Origin: Pseudomonadota bacterium
Lineage (GTDB): Bacteria > Pseudomonadota > Alphaproteobacteria > UBA8366
DNA: 64,000 nucleotides
Assembly: GCA_036339585.1 (NCBI GenBank)
Contig: JAYZAS010000021.1
Location: 95,970-159,969, forward strand
Reading direction: 5' to 3'
Position 1 is the stretch's first letter. Every line of letters starts with the position of its first letter. The translations under genes were made by a program, and so were the position numbers. Shown here piece by piece: positions 51,010-61,616 of the stretch. The notes below the pieces were generated by a model that worked only from the letters and a program-made list of their open reading frames with translations, was not told the origin of the DNA and ran no database searches.

Positions 51010-52194
51010 ATGGCCGTTGCATTAAAGTCTTCGTATATCCCGCCGCCCCAGGCAACGGGGGCTCTAGTTCTATCGGATGGGTCAGTAATGTGGGGGCTCG
51101 GAGCTGGAGCGCAGGGAGAGGCACTAGGCGAGATATGCTTCAACACATCGATGACTGGGTATCAAGAAATCATGACCGACCCCTCTTACGCGGGTCAGTT
51201 AATCTGTTTCACGTTCCCCCATATCGGCAATGTTGGAACCAACAATGAAGATCTCGAGTCGTTAACGCCGGCTGCACAAGGCTGCATAATTAAGGCAGAC
51301 ATCACTGAACCTTCGAATTGGCGTTCAACCCAAAACTTAAGCGAATGGATGAAAATTCATAAGTTAGTGGCTCTGACTGGCCTCGATACTAGAAAGCTTA
51401 CCAGATATATTAGGGATAAGGGAGCTACCAACGGTCTACTAATACATTCCAAAAAGAGACGTTTTGATATTTGCAACGCAATAGAAAAAGCGGCGTCCTT
51501 TGAAGGTCTCAAAGGCATGGACCTCGCGAAAGAAGTCAGTTGCAAAAATAGTTACGAGTGGCATGAAGGCTTTTGGTCGCCAGTGAAGGATAAAACTACG
51601 CCCCCCCCCTCTCAGCATCATGTAGTTGCAATCGATTACGGTGCAAAACACAATATTCTTCGGTGCCTCGCTCAATTCCGATGCAAAATTACCGTTGTAC
51701 CGGCGACGACAGATGCAACAACTATTCTGGATCTAAAGCCGGATGGTGTTTTTCTTTCAAATGGCCCGGGGGACCCTGCAGCAACAGGGGTTTATGCCGA
51801 ACCTACCATTAAAAAATTGCTTTATGCAGAAAAACCATTGTTCGGTATCTGCCTAGGGCATCAGCTTCTTGCACGTGCATTAGGAGCTAATACAGAAAAA
51901 ATGCATCACGGCCATCGAGGCGCAAATCATCCGGTTAAAAATATCACAAATGGCAGAGTTGAAATAACCAGCCAAAACCATGGATTTGTAGTCTTAAAAG
52001 ATTCACTTCCGGATGAAGTTTCAGTGAGTCATGTATCATTATTCGACAACAGCCTCGAAGGCATACAACTCAAAAACAGACCCGTATTTTCGGTGCAATA
52101 CCACCCCGAAGCATCCCCGGGGCCACAAGACAGCCACTACCTATTTCAAAGTTTCATTCAAAACATAGAGAAAGCGTCCAAAATCCGTGCCTAA
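51010..52194 (+). CDS. carA: Carbamoyl-phosphate synthase small (glutaminase) subunit
   Basis: CarA hydrolyses glutamine and passes ammonia to CarB for pyrimidine and arginine synthesis. The 394-residue product has the N-terminal CPSase domain ([29 protein letters not shown], cited by its core [14 protein letters not shown]) and the class I amidotransferase domain with nucleophile Cys in [11 protein letters not shown], plus His and Glu in [10 protein letters not shown]. It overlaps carB by 8 nt. The 250 nt upstream lack a gene and must hold the promoter. Confidence 0.96.
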   Translation: MAVALKSSYIPPPQATGALVLSDGSVMWGLGAGAQGEALGEICFNTSMTGYQEIMTDPSYAGQLICFTFPHIGNVGTNNEDLESLTPAAQGCIIKADITEPSNWRSTQNLSEWMKIHKLVALTGLDTRKLTRYIRDKGATNGLLIHSKKRRFDICNAIEKAASFEGLKGMDLAKEVSCKNSYEWHEGFWSPVKDKTTPPPSQHHVVAIDYGAKHNILRCLAQFRCKITVVPATTDATTILDLKPDGVFLSNGPGDPAATGVYAEPTIKKLLYAEKPLFGICLGHQLLARALGANTEKMHHGHRGANHPVKNITNGRVEITSQNHGFVVLKDSLPDEVSVSHVSLFDNSLEGIQLKNRPVFSVQYHPEASPGPQDSHYLFQSFIQNIEKASKIRA

Positions 52195-55100
52195 ACGTAC
52201 TGATCTCAAGTCAATCTGCATCATCGGGGCTGGACCAATCGTCATTGGGCAAGCTTGTGAGTTTGACTATTCGGGGACACAAGCGTGCAAAGCATTAAGA
52301 GACGAGGGATACCGTGTAATTCTAATAAACTCTAATCCTGCCACGATTATGACTGACCCCGAAACAGCCGATGCTACTTACGTTGAACCAATCACACCCA
52401 AAACTGTCGCAAAAGTCCTTGAACGTGAGAAACCAGACGCTGTCCTACCAACGATGGGAGGACAGACAGCACTCAACACCGCACTCGACCTTTTCCATGA
52501 CGGCACTTTAAAACGACTTGATGTGGAATTGATAGGAGCAAGAGCCGACGTAATAGCTAAAGCTGAAGATCGCAAATTATTTCGAGAAGCAATGACAAAA
52601 ATTGGACTCCAAACACCACGAAGTGCGCTGGTAAATAATTTGGGGGACGCTTGTGAAGCAATGAAAGAGATAGGATTGCCCGCTATTCTGCGTCCCTCTT
52701 TTACGCTCGGTGGTACAGGTGGCGGAATTGCATACAATCGTCAACAATATATGGAGTTGTTGGAAACAGGTCTGCGCGCATCTCCTACCTCTGAAGTATT
52801 GGTGGAAGAGTCTGTGCTCGGTTGGAAAGAATTTGAGATGGAGGTGGTTCGAGATAATCTAGATAATTGTATTATAATCTGCTCTATCGAAAACATTGAT
52901 CCAATGGGAATTCATACTGGAGATTCAATTACTGTCGCGCCAGCCCTTACACTCAGCGATAAAGAATATCAAATCTTGCGTGACGCTTCGATTGCGTGCC
53001 TTCGAGAAATAGGTGTTGACACCGGCGGGTCTAACGTGCAGTTCGCGATCAATCCAAAAAATGGCCGCATGGTTATCATTGAAATGAACCCGCGAGTATC
53101 ACGTTCCTCTGCATTGGCCTCTAAAGCTACCGGCTTTCCTATTGCAAAGATTGCCGCCAAACTAGCTATAGGATACACGCTCGACGAACTGACCAATGAT
53201 ATAACCGAAGTGACGCCCGCAAGTTTTGAGCCGACAATCGATTATATTGTTACAAAAATACCACGCTTTACTTTTGAGAAATTTTCTGGTGCAGAGCCCA
53301 CACTAACTACAGCTATGAAGTCAGTTGGCGAGGCGATGTCAATAGGCCGAAGTTTTCCGGAAAGCCTTCAAAAAGCACTGCGCTCGATGGAGACGGGCCT
53401 TTCGGGCTTTGACGAGGTCACGCTGGCTGGAGCCGAGGATAATGATAAAAGCAAAATGTTAGGAGCATTACGCCAGCCGATACCCTTTCGAATTCTTTTA
53501 ATTGCACAAGCATTCCGACATGATCTGGAACTGGAAGAAATTTATGAAGCCTGCAAGGTGGACCCTTGGTTTCTAAGGCAGATAAGTGTTATTGTCGAAG
53601 CGGAAGCAGCGATTGCAAAATCGGGATTGCCCAAAACAGCTTCAGAATTTCTTCGTATCAAAAAACTGGGGTTTAGTGACTCTCGGCTAGCCAAATTAGT
53701 GAGGACATCTGAACAATTAGTTGCTAAGGCACGCCTAAAATTGGGGGTAGCTCCCGTATTTAAACAGATAGATACGTGCGCGGCAGAATTCCCATCTAAA
53801 ACACCGTACCTTTATTCCACTTATGAGGGTGACGGTTTTGAGCCAGCCGAGACTGAAGCTGAGGTTTCAGATCGCAAAAAAGTTATTATTCTCGGCGGTG
53901 GCCCAAATAGGATAGGTCAAGGTATTGAATTTGATTATTGTTGTGTCCACGCTGTCTATGCGCTGCGAGATGCGGGTTATGAAACCATCATGATTAACTG
54001 TAATCCAGAAACTGTATCAACGGACTATGATACTTCTGACAGGCTTTATTTTGAACCTCTGACTGCGGAAGATGTCATCTCTATTATCCGTGCCGAACAA
54101 GGAAAAGGGGACTTAGTAGGGGTGATAGTTCAATTCGGTGGTCAGACGCCACTGAAGCTAGCCAATGATCTAGAAAAGATTGGAGTGCCTATCCTTGGGA
54201 CTTCACCTGACGCAATTGATTTGGCCGAGGATCGATCACGATTCCAATGTCTTTTAAAGAAACTTAAACTACGACAGCCAGATGCGGGAACTGCAACCTC
54301 ACTCCCAGAAGCACGCAAAATTGCATCAAAAGTTGGTTATCCCGTTTTATTGAGGCCATCCTACGTGCTTGGTGGCAGGGCGATGGAGTTGATCCACGAT
54401 GAAACTGAATTGAAACGCTACATGACAACTGCAGTGCGCGTTTCCGGGGATCACCCCGTTCTAGTGGACCACTTCCTCGCCGGTGCCATTGAGGTTGACG
54501 TGGATGCCCTGTCTGACGGCGAAGAAGTGTTGATCGCGGGCATCATGGAACATATTGAAGAAGCCGGTATTCATTCTGGTGACAGCGCGTGCTCCCTACC
54601 ACCATACTCGCTCTCAGGCGATATCATCACCGAGATTAAACGGCAAACCAAAGAACTTGCTATGGCTCTTGGTGTTGTCGGGTTAATGAATGTACAATAC
54701 GCAATAAAAGATAAGAAAGTGCTACTTATAGAGGTCAATCCGCGCGCAAGTAGAACAGTTCCATTCGTTGCGAAGGCCACAGGTATAGCTATCGCTAAAA
54801 TTGCTGCGAGATTAATGACTGGAGAAAAAATAAGGAACTTCCAGTTCGCGTCGACTGCAAATTCTCATCATGTGGCAGTGAAAGAAGCAGTGTTTCCGTT
54901 CGCACGTTTCCCGGGGGTCGATGTGGTGCTTGGCCCCGAAATGAAATCCACTGGTGAAGTTATGGGTATCGACTGTGATTTTGGCCGCGCATTTGCCAAG
55001 TCACAAATAGGAAGTGGCATTAAGCTCCCAAAAACTGGCTGCGTTTTCATCTCAGTTAAAGATCAAGATAAAGGCTTATTTATCGAGCCTGCGCGCGATT

Positions 55101-55429
55101 TAATAAAACTCGGCTTTACTTTGATCGCCACCCGAGGCACCGCAAAGTTCCTAGCGGCAGAAGGCATACCAATCAGTAATGTCAACAAAGTCGCCGAGGG
55201 ACAGCCGCATGTTGTAGACGCGATGATTAACGGTGATGTGCAACTTGTATTCAACACTACTGAAGACGTTCAAGCTATAAAGGACAGTTTTAGCATTCGT
55301 CGCACAGCTCTCTCGCATTCGGTACCCTATTACACGACATTCGCTGGTGCTCGCGCGGCAATCAAGGCAATCATGGCAATAAAACAGGGCACTCTTGATG
55401 TGGCACCGTTGCAATCCTACTTCAATTGA
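52187..55429 (+). CDS. carB: Carbamoyl-phosphate synthase large subunit
   Basis: CarB makes carbamoyl phosphate from bicarbonate, ammonia and two ATP. The 1080-residue protein contains two homologous ATP-grasp halves ([17 protein letters not shown] near 14 and [17 protein letters not shown] near 568), [18 protein letters not shown] and [18 protein letters not shown] as paired metal-site segments, and a C-terminal MGS-like allosteric domain ([17 protein letters not shown]). GTG 52187 lies within the end of carA, indicating translational coupling. Confidence 0.97.
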   Translation: MPKRTDLKSICIIGAGPIVIGQACEFDYSGTQACKALRDEGYRVILINSNPATIMTDPETADATYVEPITPKTVAKVLEREKPDAVLPTMGGQTALNTALDLFHDGTLKRLDVELIGARADVIAKAEDRKLFREAMTKIGLQTPRSALVNNLGDACEAMKEIGLPAILRPSFTLGGTGGGIAYNRQQYMELLETGLRASPTSEVLVEESVLGWKEFEMEVVRDNLDNCIIICSIENIDPMGIHTGDSITVAPALTLSDKEYQILRDASIACLREIGVDTGGSNVQFAINPKNGRMVIIEMNPRVSRSSALASKATGFPIAKIAAKLAIGYTLDELTNDITEVTPASFEPTIDYIVTKIPRFTFEKFSGAEPTLTTAMKSVGEAMSIGRSFPESLQKALRSMETGLSGFDEVTLAGAEDNDKSKMLGALRQPIPFRILLIAQAFRHDLELEEIYEACKVDPWFLRQISVIVEAEAAIAKSGLPKTASEFLRIKKLGFSDSRLAKLVRTSEQLVAKARLKLGVAPVFKQIDTCAAEFPSKTPYLYSTYEGDGFEPAETEAEVSDRKKVIILGGGPNRIGQGIEFDYCCVHAVYALRDAGYETIMINCNPETVSTDYDTSDRLYFEPLTAEDVISIIRAEQGKGDLVGVIVQFGGQTPLKLANDLEKIGVPILGTSPDAIDLAEDRSRFQCLLKKLKLRQPDAGTATSLPEARKIASKVGYPVLLRPSYVLGGRAMELIHDETELKRYMTTAVRVSGDHPVLVDHFLAGAIEVDVDALSDGEEVLIAGIMEHIEEAGIHSGDSACSLPPYSLSGDIITEIKRQTKELAMALGVVGLMNVQYAIKDKKVLLIEVNPRASRTVPFVAKATGIAIAKIAARLMTGEKIRNFQFASTANSHHVAVKEAVFPFARFPGVDVVLGPEMKSTGEVMGIDCDFGRAFAKSQIGSGIKLPKTGCVFISVKDQDKGLFIEPARDLIKLGFTLIATRGTAKFLAAEGIPISNVNKVAEGQPHVVDAMINGDVQLVFNTTEDVQAIKDSFSIRRTALSHSVPYYTTFAGARAAIKAIMAIKQGTLDVAPLQSYFN

Positions 55430-55466
55430 GTAAAGTACACGACTATCTCCTTTTCCACGAAGATTA

Positions 55467-55475
55467 TGGTATAAT
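55467..55475 (+). promoter_or_regulatory. Extended -10 promoter element upstream of greA
   Basis: TGGTATAAT is an exact extended -10 (TG-N-TATAAT) located 58 nt before the greA ATG and 38 nt after the carB stop. No good -35 is seen at the normal distance, which extended -10 promoters tolerate. It suggests that greA is transcribed independently of carAB. Confidence 0.5.
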
Positions 55476-55532
55476 ACATCCTTTTGAGTGTATGATGCGA
55501 GTTTGCGCAGATAAATAAAGTGGTGATTCAAA

Positions 55533-56006
55533 ATGGAACGCTTCCCAATTACAGCCGATGGAGCATCGCGGATGCAAGACGAGTTGCGAAATCTAAAAAC
55601 AGTCGACCGGCCGGCAATAATCAAAGCTATAGCAGCAGCGCGTGAGCATGGAGATTTGTCCGAAAATGCTGAATACCATGCTGCACGTGAGCAACAGAGT
55701 TTCATCGAAGGACGTATCATGGAGCTTGAAGATAAAACAAGTCGCATGGATATAATCGACGTCAAAGCTTTGAAAGGAAAACAAGTAAAATTTGGAGCAA
55801 CAGTCACTGTTGCCGACGAGGATACGGACGAAAAGTCAACATTCCAAATTGTTGGCGAGTATGAGGCTGATCCAGGCAACGGCCGCATATCGGTAACGTC
55901 ACCAATTGCGCGCGCATTAATTGGAAAATCAGCAGGTGATAGCGCAGAGGTAAACACACCCCGCGGTCAAAAAGACTACGAAATTATAAAAGTTGGCTAC
56001 AAATAA
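55533..56006 (+). CDS. greA: Transcription elongation factor GreA
   Basis: GreA stimulates cleavage of backtracked transcripts in RNA polymerase. The 157-residue product has the N-terminal coiled coil with the acidic tip [17 protein letters not shown] (Asp/Glu that bind the catalytic Mg) and the C-terminal FKBP-like domain ([22 protein letters not shown]). Length is standard. Often follows carB in alphaproteobacteria. Confidence 0.96.
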   Translation: MERFPITADGASRMQDELRNLKTVDRPAIIKAIAAAREHGDLSENAEYHAAREQQSFIEGRIMELEDKTSRMDIIDVKALKGKQVKFGATVTVADEDTDEKSTFQIVGEYEADPGNGRISVTSPIARALIGKSAGDSAEVNTPRGQKDYEIIKVGYK

Positions 56007-56024
56007 TATTTTGCAACAATATCT

Positions 56025-56090
56025 GACGTTTCCATTTATAAAATGGCGTTCTTGAACAGGCGTTAACAAAACGGATAAAACGTCTTTTTT
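56025..56090 (+). terminator. Candidate terminator downstream of greA
   Basis: A 7-bp perfect stem GACGTTT/AAACGTC (56025-56031 and 56078-56084) is followed at once by six T. The 46-nt loop contains its own hairpin, CCATTT-ATA-AAATGG (56032-56046). The T tract suits intrinsic termination of greA, but the outer loop is long. Confidence 0.35.
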
Positions 56091-56259
56091 AATCGAAAAC
56101 CTGTATTGCACATCATCATACTGTTGTTTTGGGGTAGCGCCAACATTTGCCAATATACAATGGCAATAATCGCTGTTTTGCACCAATTTAACATGCAGGG
56201 CGTCGCCCATCTACCGTTATCGTTTAATGTTATAGGTGGTAGCTATCAAAAAAGCTGAA

Positions 56260-56763
56260 TCAATCCAGTGTAGTACCGATAGTATCCACATCTTTTTCTA
56301 TTGGCACACCGAAGTCCTGCTTCGAAGCTCTTATTGCTAGTGCCGACTTAACATGACTAACATTAGGGGCTGCAGTAAGCGTGGAAGTTAAAAAATTATT
56401 GTAAGATTCCCAATCACCGGCCACGACACGCAGTAGAAAGTCCGTGTCCCCAGCAAGCATATAGCAATCGCGAACTTGCGGCCACCCTTCAACCAGCGCC
56501 TCAAATGCGGCAAGGTCATTGTCAGCTTGGCTTTTGAGACCCACCTGTGCAAACACTGTGACTCCGTAACCCAGCATTTCGCCATCAATATCCGCATGAT
56601 ACCCGCGGATAACGCCAGATTTTTCGAGTGCCCTAACTCGACGCAAACACGGGGGAGCGGAAATTTTCGCACGACGTGCTAAATCTACGTTAGTCATGCG
56701 TCCACTAGCCTGTAAATCTCGTAGAATACTCAAATCAATATTGTCTAACTTGACCCTGCCCAT
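56260..56763 (-). CDS. Lrp/AsnC-family transcriptional regulator
   Basis: A regulator of about 167 residues with an N-terminal helix-turn-helix (DNIDLSILRDLQASGRMTNVDLARRAKISAPPCLRRVRALEKSGVIRGY, seen as the typical D-x-x-D-x-x-I-L...ISxPxCxxRVxxLExxGxIxGY pattern) and a C-terminal RAM domain (VRDCYMLAGDTDFLLRVVA). ATG 56763 gives the family start MGRVKLDNIDL; the frame runs on upstream to 56853 without support. Divergent from the ELM1-like gene; target and ligand unknown, an amino acid effector is likely. Confidence 0.92.
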   Translation of the reverse strand: MGRVKLDNIDLSILRDLQASGRMTNVDLARRAKISAPPCLRRVRALEKSGVIRGYHADIDGEMLGYGVTVFAQVGLKSQADNDLAAFEALVEGWPQVRDCYMLAGDTDFLLRVVAGDWESYNNFLTSTLTAAPNVSHVKSALAIRASKQDFGVPIEKDVDTIGTTLD

Positions 56764-56877
56764 AGTGATGTTCCTTTTTTTGTCGCGCAATAATATTACA
56801 AAGATTAAGATGTGCGAAACACTATTTAGACCGAAATGACACAACGGTAACAAAGCAACAAAGGATCTGTATTACCT

Positions 56878-57861
56878 TTGACTACCACTTCTCTCTCGAT
56901 CTGGACTTTGACCGATGGTAAAATCGGCATGGCTAATCAGTGCCTTGGTTTAGCCGAAGCATTGCTTGGTCGAGTTGATGAGGGAACCATCGTAGAAAAA
57001 GTCATTCTCCCAAAGGCACCATGGAAATGGCTGCCCGCCAGAGTGTGGCCCTCTTTCATAGACTTCGCAGGTCCAGGTAGCGATGCGATCGAAATGCCGT
57101 GGCCGGATGTTGTTATCAGCTGTGGACGTAATGCCGTGGGTCCGGCTCTAGCGATCAAATCACGGAGTTCTGGCACAACATTCATTATTCATGTCCAACA
57201 CCCTCGAGTAAAAATATCGCATTTTGACCTAATTTCTGCCCCGATCCACGATGGGCTACGTGGTCATAATGTTATTCAAGTTAATGGATCCATGCACCGT
57301 GTCACACCTGACGCGCTTAGACGTGCCTCACGTCAGTTTTCAAAAATAATTGATCCATTGCCCCACCCCAGAATTGCAGTTCTCATTGGCGGAAGCAACA
57401 GTAGTTATAACATGACTGCTGGGACCATAAGGCGTATTGCGCGAGACTTGGTTGCCATTAACAGACAAACGGGGGCCGGGCTGATGATTACTACGTCACG
57501 GCGGACAACCGAGGCCAATTTCAAACTTTTAAGCAACGCAGTAGAGGATATTCCAAATGTCTTTTGGAATGGGAAAGGCAAAAACCCCTACTTCGCTTTT
57601 TTATCTGCCGCTGACGCAATTATCGTAACGTGCGACTCTGTCAATATGATTACAGAGGCAGCTGCTTCAGGCAAACCATTACTTATAGCTGAGCTCGAGG
57701 GGAAAAATCGCAAATTTGAAATCTTTCATCAGTCGCTTTATCTTCAAGGTATTGCTAGACCATTCAAAGGGTACCTAGAAGAATGGAGCTACCAGCCCTT
57801 AAATGAACCAGCACGGGTAGCAAAAGAAGCACTGCGGCGTATCGAAGCAACCCAAAGGTAA
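56878..57861 (+). CDS. Mitochondrial fission ELM1-like (DUF1022) protein
   Basis: A 327-residue protein of the ELM1/DUF1022 family, related in fold to GT-B glycosyltransferases. It starts WTLTDGKIGMANQCLGLAEAL, has DVVISCGRNAVGPALAIK near 78, HVQHPRV near 104, VLIGGSNSSYNM near 168, and ADAIIVTCDSVNMITEAAASGKPLLI near 250 resembling a nucleotide-sugar site. In plants ELM1 recruits a dynamin, but bacterial members probably act on cell envelope sugars. The only sensible start is TTG 56878. Confidence 0.85.
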   Translation: MTTTSLSIWTLTDGKIGMANQCLGLAEALLGRVDEGTIVEKVILPKAPWKWLPARVWPSFIDFAGPGSDAIEMPWPDVVISCGRNAVGPALAIKSRSSGTTFIIHVQHPRVKISHFDLISAPIHDGLRGHNVIQVNGSMHRVTPDALRRASRQFSKIIDPLPHPRIAVLIGGSNSSYNMTAGTIRRIARDLVAINRQTGAGLMITTSRRTTEANFKLLSNAVEDIPNVFWNGKGKNPYFAFLSAADAIIVTCDSVNMITEAAASGKPLLIAELEGKNRKFEIFHQSLYLQGIARPFKGYLEEWSYQPLNEPARVAKEALRRIEATQR

Positions 57862-57900
57862 TTAACTTCTCTGGGTTTCACTTACTAAAGCAGTTCGATT

Positions 57901-58569
57901 ATGCTATCAATCGTCAATGCAACACACAACAACCACGTTCAAGTATGTCCGATGTTAAATTTAGCGGCTTTTCGTGACATGCCTCTCGAGCGCGCCCCTT
58001 TTGATCATTTAATAGTCCCAAATTTTATTTGCGATTCGGCTCTTGCCGATATAAATGAAAGTTTTCCTTCAATCCGACATCCAGGCAGTTTCCCAATAAG
58101 CGCTCTGAAAATACGAGGGGTTTTTGAAAATTTTGTCGATCAACTCAGAGGAAAAGAGTTCGAACAGGCAATAGGTAATAAGTTCTCAATCGACCTCTCA
58201 AACCAGCCAAACATGTTGACAGTCCGGGGACAATGTCGAGCTCAAGATGGAAAAATACACCGTGACTCCGGAGGGAAAATTATTACTGTCTTAGTTTATT
58301 TGAATGGGCACTGGGATCAATCGGGCGGACAGCTTCGCCTTTTACGGTCAGAAAATGATATCGAAGACTATTCAGTAATAGTTCCTCCTGTCGCAGGGAC
58401 GCTGCTCGCCTTCCGTTGTGACGATAATGCGTGGCACGGCCACAAATCATATGAGGGAGAACGACGTTCTATGCAATTAAACTGGGTGAGGGGCCGTACC
58501 TATTTGTGGAGGGAAGCATTACGGCACAACTTATCCGCAATGTTGAAAAACTTTAGTGGCCGGAATTAG
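57901..58569 (+). CDS. 2OG-Fe(II) oxygenase (prolyl 4-hydroxylase-like)
   Basis: A 222-residue Fe(II)/2-oxoglutarate oxygenase. Iron ligands are H120-x-D122 in KIHRDSGGKIITVLVYLN and a distal His (179 or 181) in AWHGHKSYEGERRSMQLNW, with Arg188/189 for 2-oxoglutarate. The segment after the HxD, LVYLNGHWDQSGGQLRLL, is characteristic of prolyl-hydroxylase-type enzymes. ATG 57952 is an alternative start. It lies 39 nt after the ELM1-like gene and 28 nt before the unknown large gene, so the three probably form one operon. Confidence 0.85.
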   Translation: MLSIVNATHNNHVQVCPMLNLAAFRDMPLERAPFDHLIVPNFICDSALADINESFPSIRHPGSFPISALKIRGVFENFVDQLRGKEFEQAIGNKFSIDLSNQPNMLTVRGQCRAQDGKIHRDSGGKIITVLVYLNGHWDQSGGQLRLLRSENDIEDYSVIVPPVAGTLLAFRCDDNAWHGHKSYEGERRSMQLNWVRGRTYLWREALRHNLSAMLKNFSGRN

Positions 58570-58597
58570 GCAGGAAACCCATAAAAATGGAACCAGA

Positions 58598-60514
58598 ATG
58601 GCGCTAAATATAGAAACATTTAATAATAAGAGCGGCGGTTTCAGTGCATTTAAAGCTATTGGCCACCCATTGGTTATGAAAAAAGCAGTGGCCTTGATAA
58701 ATCAGCTCGCTGAGAGTGGGCAAATAGCTATCTTTGATCCTCAGGGACTGGCTAACGCTTTCGCGGAGATGCATGACTGCAGTCGATTGCAGGTTAACGG
58801 CTGCTACATACAAGACGTTGAGATGATAGGTACTAAAGTGTTCGGACTAGAGGCACAATCCATTACCAAATTATCTCCTAGCGTGGCGGATACAATTTTT
58901 GTTGTAACCTTTGACGCCGCTAGAGTAATGGAAAATATTAGTCACATCGTAGGCTGTAATGCCAAAATCTTCAGTCTCGATGATATGCGTCTTGATGATG
59001 CGATGCTTACAAATCGACGTCATTATTTGGATCCGATCAATTTCGCCACAAACTTCGCATTTTTCAGAGACACGGGCACAAAACACACCCGTCTAGTAAG
59101 CGCTAACTATTGGGCAGGTTATGGGGCCAAAAATATAAAGATTTGGTGTAGGCTTTTTGGCAGCACGGGCGAAATTCTTGCAGACTGGGAGCAATCCTTG
59201 GATGATAAAGTTTCAACGATTGTTATTGATTCGGAAGAAATACGTCGTCGATTTGAGCTCGGAGATTTTTCAGGCCAACTATTTATTCATATTGTAGGTG
59301 CAGCTGGGCATGACGTAGTCAAATATGCGCTAGATACCTATGGTAATGATGAAACGGTGCTTTCATGCACACACGACGCCAATGCATGGCCTGCAGACTT
59401 ATATGGGGGTCTGCCAGCCCCGAGATTGGGTGAGAAGGTGCTGCTTTGGGTACAAAATAGTCATCCGTGTCCAATTAAAAAGGGTGCAATTGGACTAAAT
59501 CGGATGGGTGATAAAGATATAGTCTGGCTCGACAAAGAAATACCCGCATTTGCCTCCTTGCCATTAGATGTTTCAAGTCTGCTACCCGATGTAAAATGGC
59601 CGGCCCAGATTGAGATCAATGCTGGTAAACATTTTGTTAGGCCGCGTTACGAAATAACAACAGCCCAAGGTAGGAGCCGCATAAGCCATCCTAATGTAGA
59701 ACGCAGTGACCTAGAAACAGACGCCAAAATTCCCGAGCTTAATATTCATTTAGGCAAGGGTTACCTTTTACCTGCTCCATTATTGCCCTTCGAACGGTTC
59801 AAGACAACAATTCTTCCAACGCCCATGGCTACTAACCAGGAGAATTTGCCAGTCGCAGCTGTCGCTTATGATCATCAGGGTAATGAAATTGCGCGACATA
59901 GATTCGGATGTTTAAGACGAAATCACGAGGAATATTTAGACGCAGACCTTTGGTTAGGTAGCAACCAAAAGCATTGTTTAAAGGCTGGTTATGGCCATGT
60001 CGAATTGGTTTATGATTTCTCCGATGGCGGTGAGGCGGATGGGTGGCTTCACGGATTGTTCCGTTACGAAGACCGGCATAATGGCCATGCCGCAGAGACC
60101 AGTTTTGGAGCACACATTTTCAATAGCATCCTCACATACAAGAATGAACCACAATCGTATGTTGGTCCCCCGCCTGGATTAAGTACTCGTCTTTTTCTTC
60201 GTACCGGACGAAAAACACAAGAAGCGTTATGTCATTTAATCTATCCCGCCTCCACTCCATGGCATGAATTTAGTCGAACAGAGCTAATCTTGCACAACCG
60301 AAACGGCCAGATCATTACAACCGAGAACATTAGTATTCCTTGTGGCGGATCATTGCATTTCCGGTACAGTGAAACATTTGACATCGCCAGCATTACAGAA
60401 GCTGGCGAGGATTCCTACGTGCTCATCCGAGACACGACTTGCCGGCTTTTCGGATACCACGGACTCAGTGACCGCGAAAATAGTTTTAGCCTAGACCACA
60501 TGTTTGGTTTTTAA
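58598..60514 (+). CDS. Large conserved-looking protein of unknown function
   Basis: A soluble protein of about 638 residues with no signal peptide, no transmembrane segment and no motif I recognise. The first 150 residues look alpha/beta (GQIAIFDPQGLANAFAEM), the rest beta-rich: RLVSANYWAGYGAKNIKIWCRLFG, LGKGYLLPAPLLPFERF, LFRYEDRHNGHAAETSFGAHIFNS and PPPGLSTRLFLRTGRKT, with several His/Asp clusters but no obvious catalytic set. I take ATG 58598 (GGA box 6 nt upstream) instead of an earlier start inside the upstream gene. Base composition is like the neighbours, so it looks resident. Operon partner of the ELM1-like and oxygenase genes. Confidence 0.75.
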   Translation: MALNIETFNNKSGGFSAFKAIGHPLVMKKAVALINQLAESGQIAIFDPQGLANAFAEMHDCSRLQVNGCYIQDVEMIGTKVFGLEAQSITKLSPSVADTIFVVTFDAARVMENISHIVGCNAKIFSLDDMRLDDAMLTNRRHYLDPINFATNFAFFRDTGTKHTRLVSANYWAGYGAKNIKIWCRLFGSTGEILADWEQSLDDKVSTIVIDSEEIRRRFELGDFSGQLFIHIVGAAGHDVVKYALDTYGNDETVLSCTHDANAWPADLYGGLPAPRLGEKVLLWVQNSHPCPIKKGAIGLNRMGDKDIVWLDKEIPAFASLPLDVSSLLPDVKWPAQIEINAGKHFVRPRYEITTAQGRSRISHPNVERSDLETDAKIPELNIHLGKGYLLPAPLLPFERFKTTILPTPMATNQENLPVAAVAYDHQGNEIARHRFGCLRRNHEEYLDADLWLGSNQKHCLKAGYGHVELVYDFSDGGEADGWLHGLFRYEDRHNGHAAETSFGAHIFNSILTYKNEPQSYVGPPPGLSTRLFLRTGRKTQEALCHLIYPASTPWHEFSRTELILHNRNGQIITTENISIPCGGSLHFRYSETFDIASITEAGEDSYVLIRDTTCRLFGYHGLSDRENSFSLDHMFGF

Positions 60515-60529
60515 AAAGAGGTCGCTAGG

Positions 60530-61441
60530 ATGGCAATCGACTGGGATAAACTTCGTGTCTTTCACGCAGTTGCAGAGGCTGGAAGTTTCACACATGCGGC
60601 GGACACGTTAAATTTGAGCCAATCAGCAATTAGCAGACAAATAAGTACACTAGAAACCAGCCTTGAAAATACTTTGTTTCATCGCCACGCGCGGGGTTTG
60701 ATGCTCACCGAGCACGGAGAGAACCTTTACCGAACGACCCATGATGTTTTCCACAAACTTGCCATGGTTGAGGCCCAAATCACGGAAGATAAAAAACGCC
60801 CAAGTGGACCTTTGAAGATTACTACCACTGTAGCACTCGGATCGCTTTGGCTTACTCCGCGAATAAAGAAATTCATAGACACCTACCCGGAAGTCGAGGT
60901 GCATTTAGTTTTAACCGATGGTGAGCTTGACCTCGGCATGCGAGAGGCTGATATTGGGATTCGGCTCTCGGCACCACAACAACCGGACCTCATTCAACGG
61001 ACCCTAATGCCGGTGAGATCACATGTGTATGCATCGCCAGAATACCTCGAAGAAAAGGGCACTCCTCAAACACCCGAAGAGCTTGACAACCACAGATTGA
61101 TTGTTTACGGCAGCGACTTATCGCCACCGGTCCCCTCTATTAACTGGCTTCTCGACTTGGGTGCAAAGACAGGACAAAAAAGAGAACCCGTGCTAACCGT
61201 AAACAATCTCTACGGCGTTTATCGAGCAGCACGCGGTGGGCTTGGCCTTGCGGGCTTACCCGATTATATGATCGCTCACGACAGTAATTTAGTGAAAGTT
61301 TTGCCTCAATTCGGTGGACCTAAAATTCAAACCTTTTTTGTTTACCCAGAGGAATTACGCCACTCAAAAAGGATAGCGGTTTTCAGAGAATTCTTACTTC
61401 GTCAAGTTAATCAGAAACCCTTTCAGTCCTCCCCAGACTAA
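60530..61441 (+). CDS. LysR-family transcriptional regulator
   Basis: A 303-residue LysR regulator with the N-terminal winged helix (DKLRVFHAVAEAGSFTHAADTLNLSQSAISRQISTLE, the typical pattern) and a periplasmic-binding-protein-like effector domain (GPLKITTTVALGSLWLTPRIKKFI and VNNLYGVYRAARGGLGLAGLPDYM). It starts 16 nt after the unknown large gene, so it may be cotranscribed and regulate the ELM1/oxygenase operon or the divergent targets nearby. Effector unknown. Confidence 0.92.
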   Translation: MAIDWDKLRVFHAVAEAGSFTHAADTLNLSQSAISRQISTLETSLENTLFHRHARGLMLTEHGENLYRTTHDVFHKLAMVEAQITEDKKRPSGPLKITTTVALGSLWLTPRIKKFIDTYPEVEVHLVLTDGELDLGMREADIGIRLSAPQQPDLIQRTLMPVRSHVYASPEYLEEKGTPQTPEELDNHRLIVYGSDLSPPVPSINWLLDLGAKTGQKREPVLTVNNLYGVYRAARGGLGLAGLPDYMIAHDSNLVKVLPQFGGPKIQTFFVYPEELRHSKRIAVFREFLLRQVNQKPFQSSPD

Positions 61442-61616
61442 CGTCGGCTTCGCTTTGGGATGAAGTTAGACTGAATAGCTCAATTTCGTGGCACAAAATA
61501 AAGAACCAAGGACGTGCCTGCCCCTAAAACAGCGATTACGTTTTTTTAAAAAACTAAGTGCCTAATTCGAATGAAATTTACATTACCCACAATATTGTTT
61601 TCGCTTAATGTTTCGA

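Noticed and set aside
55151..55957. 268-residue minus-strand ORF over carB end and greA
   Set aside because: Antisense to two clear genes; low-complexity Ser/Arg-rich product.
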